Source of the DNA: Armatimonadota bacterium
Lineage (GTDB): Bacteria > Armatimonadota > UBA5829
Assembly (NCBI GenBank): GCA_023398345.1
Contig: JAEWSK010000042.1
Span: 1 to 6,257, forward strand
Length of the DNA: 6,257 nt
Direction of reading: 5' to 3'
Every line of letters starts with the position of its first letter. Positions within the stretch are counted from its first letter, which is position 1. This document shows, piece after piece, positions 5,512 through 6,257 of this stretch. The translations under genes were made by a program, and so were the position numbers. The notes beneath the pieces were generated by a model. It was not told where the DNA came from and searched no databases. It was given only the letters and a program-made list of their open reading frames with translations.

Positions 5512-6192
5512 TCAACCGCCTATTGAAAAAACTTTTTGCTTTATTGCAAGTAGTTGCAGTGCCCCGAAACAAGCGAGAACGATTGTCGATGCGTCCGGGA
5601 TCGGATCAGGGTCGGGGACTAAAACTTTATTGTTTATTGTTCCGCTTACAGGATCATGGTGAGTGCTCGGTATGAGAAAACCTTCGTTGTATGCCGCTTT
5701 TGTGCCAGCAGGTTCCTGCCCGTAATAGTTGCCGAAGCCGGGCGCCAAATAACTATCAAATGAAACTTGAGGAGTCAACTCATCCGTCACCAAAAAGCAC
5801 ACCCCATAGATTGGGCCAGGCAAATTAGGGCAACTGGGGCCGGGTTCAAACAACCCCACGCTATAGCTGGAAAAACTGCCGTAGGCGTTTAACAAGTCGG
5901 CGGATGTAGCTGTAGTCGGCAATTCGATGACACTGGGCGAATTATTTGGCACTTGAACATTGAAGCTATATACATAGTGCCAGAGACCATCACTATTTTG
6001 CGAAACATTCCATCCGAGAACTACAATGTCAGTCGTAGTCCACTGTCCTACTGTAGTCAAACCGGGCACTTCACCGGATGTAGTCAAAGTGCCGGAATAA
6101 GTAATCGACGCAAGCGCGACGCTTCCCATTGATGCAATAATTAGGAATGCAAATACAAGTGTCGCCAATAATTGCCGAATTCGCCTTCCCAT
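5512..6192 (-). CDS. Secreted protein with a PEP-CTERM-like C-terminal sorting tail, function unknown
   Basis: Encodes 226 aa. The ATG at 6190-6192 is preceded by a near-ideal GGAGGTGA four bases away; an in-frame ATG seven codons earlier lacks such a site. The N-terminus is a classic Sec signal peptide: Arg-rich 3-6, hydrophobic 8-20, and a probable cut after ALA (about residue 29). The mature part (30-195) is rich in Ser, Thr, Gly, Asn and aromatic residues, predicted mostly beta, with two close cysteines (121, 132). The C-terminus reads PDPIPDAST (194-203), then a hydrophobic stretch to about 217, then Lys218 and Lys220. This is the Pro-x-Pro motif, helix, basic layout of PEP-CTERM proteins handled by exosortase, with IPDAST in place of VPEPST. 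The basic cluster is weak and followed by six extra residues. The domain is unrecognised; it may be a matrix or surface protein. Confidence 0.82.
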   Translation of the reverse strand: MGRRIRQLLATLVFAFLIIASMGSVALASITYSGTLTTSGEVPGLTTVGQWTTTDIVVLGWNVSQNSDGLWHYVYSFNVQVPNNSPSVIELPTTATSADLLNAYGSFSSYSVGLFEPGPSCPNLPGPIYGVCFLVTDELTPQVSFDSYLAPGFGNYYGQEPAGTKAAYNEGFLIPSTHHDPVSGTINNKVLVPDPDPIPDASTIVLACFGALQLLAIKQKVFSIGG

Positions 6193-6198
6193 ACGTTC

Positions 6199-6241
6199 AC
6201 CTCCAGAAGTCATTAAGTGTATCGCAGTGTTGTCTGGAGAT
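6199..6241 (-). promoter_or_regulatory. Possible leader hairpin masking the ribosome-binding site of the PEP-CTERM-like gene
   Basis: In minus-strand RNA the nine bases from 6241-6233 (AUCUCCAGA) can pair with 6207-6199 (UCUGGAGGU), eight Watson-Crick pairs and one G-U, with a 25-nt loop. The 3' arm contains the GGAGG Shine-Dalgarno of the gene starting at 6192, so folding would hide it. This requires transcription to start upstream of about 6241, which the window cannot show. TATATAT (6240-6246 region) could be a -10 box, in which case the arm might lie at or before the transcript start. Confidence 0.35.
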
Positions 6242-6257
6242 ATATACCAAAATGCGC

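Noticed and set aside
5449..5521. tRNA or other structured RNA gene
   Set aside because: There is no cloverleaf, T-loop consensus or CCA-compatible acceptor. The stems are better explained as a terminator between convergent genes.
5493..5675. 60-codon plus-strand open frame near the convergent junction
   Set aside because: It is antisense to the exported protein's C-terminus and its composition is that of a shadow frame.

Overview
The window is bacterial chromosomal DNA from an organism I cannot name from sequence alone. It holds ordinary-looking genes with good Shine-Dalgarno sites. One product (226 aa, minus strand) has a Sec signal peptide and a C-terminal Pro-Asp-Ala-Ser-Thr/hydrophobic/Lys tail resembling a PEP-CTERM sorting signal, which would suggest a diderm with an exosortase. 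A ferredoxin-nitroreductase fusion fits a low-oxygen or anaerobic lifestyle. A lineage such as Armatimonadota or a related environmental phylum is possible, but this is a guess.

Layout from left to right. Positions 3-110 (+) may be the 3' end of a gene entering from the left. Positions 199-645 (-) encode a small, membrane-anchored, six-cysteine protein of unknown function with its own sigma70-type promoter. Positions 738-965 are a non-coding composite element: six short 3-nt-loop hairpins placed symmetrically around a perfect 38-bp palindrome and bounded by 7-bp terminal inverted repeats, all sharing nearly the same dyad axis. Positions 972-3580 (-) are a tight three-gene operon, transcribed as ferredoxin-nitroreductase, then amidohydrolase, then a GyrI-like/GrpB fusion. 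Its junctions are a 6-bp gap and an ATGA overlap. A divergent intergenic region (3581-3703) carries a perfect 7-1-7 inverted repeat that could be an operator. Positions 3704-5439 (+) hold a ChbG/HpnK/YdjC-type carbohydrate deacetylase followed by an extended-SDR NAD-dependent sugar epimerase/dehydratase. These converge on the minus-strand PEP-CTERM-like protein (5512-6192). Between them lies a stem-loop that pairs fully only in minus-strand RNA, so it is best read as that gene's terminator.

The deacetylase and epimerase plausibly act on sugars or glycolipid/polysaccharide precursors. The operon looks like a small-molecule redox and hydrolysis module, but I know of no pathway that unites its three members. 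The most notable signal is the symmetric hairpin element at 738-965. Its stems differ in sequence between the two halves while hairpin spacing, loop size and linker polarity are kept. It separates the operon from the cysteine-rich gene, whose -35 box lies one base outside the element.
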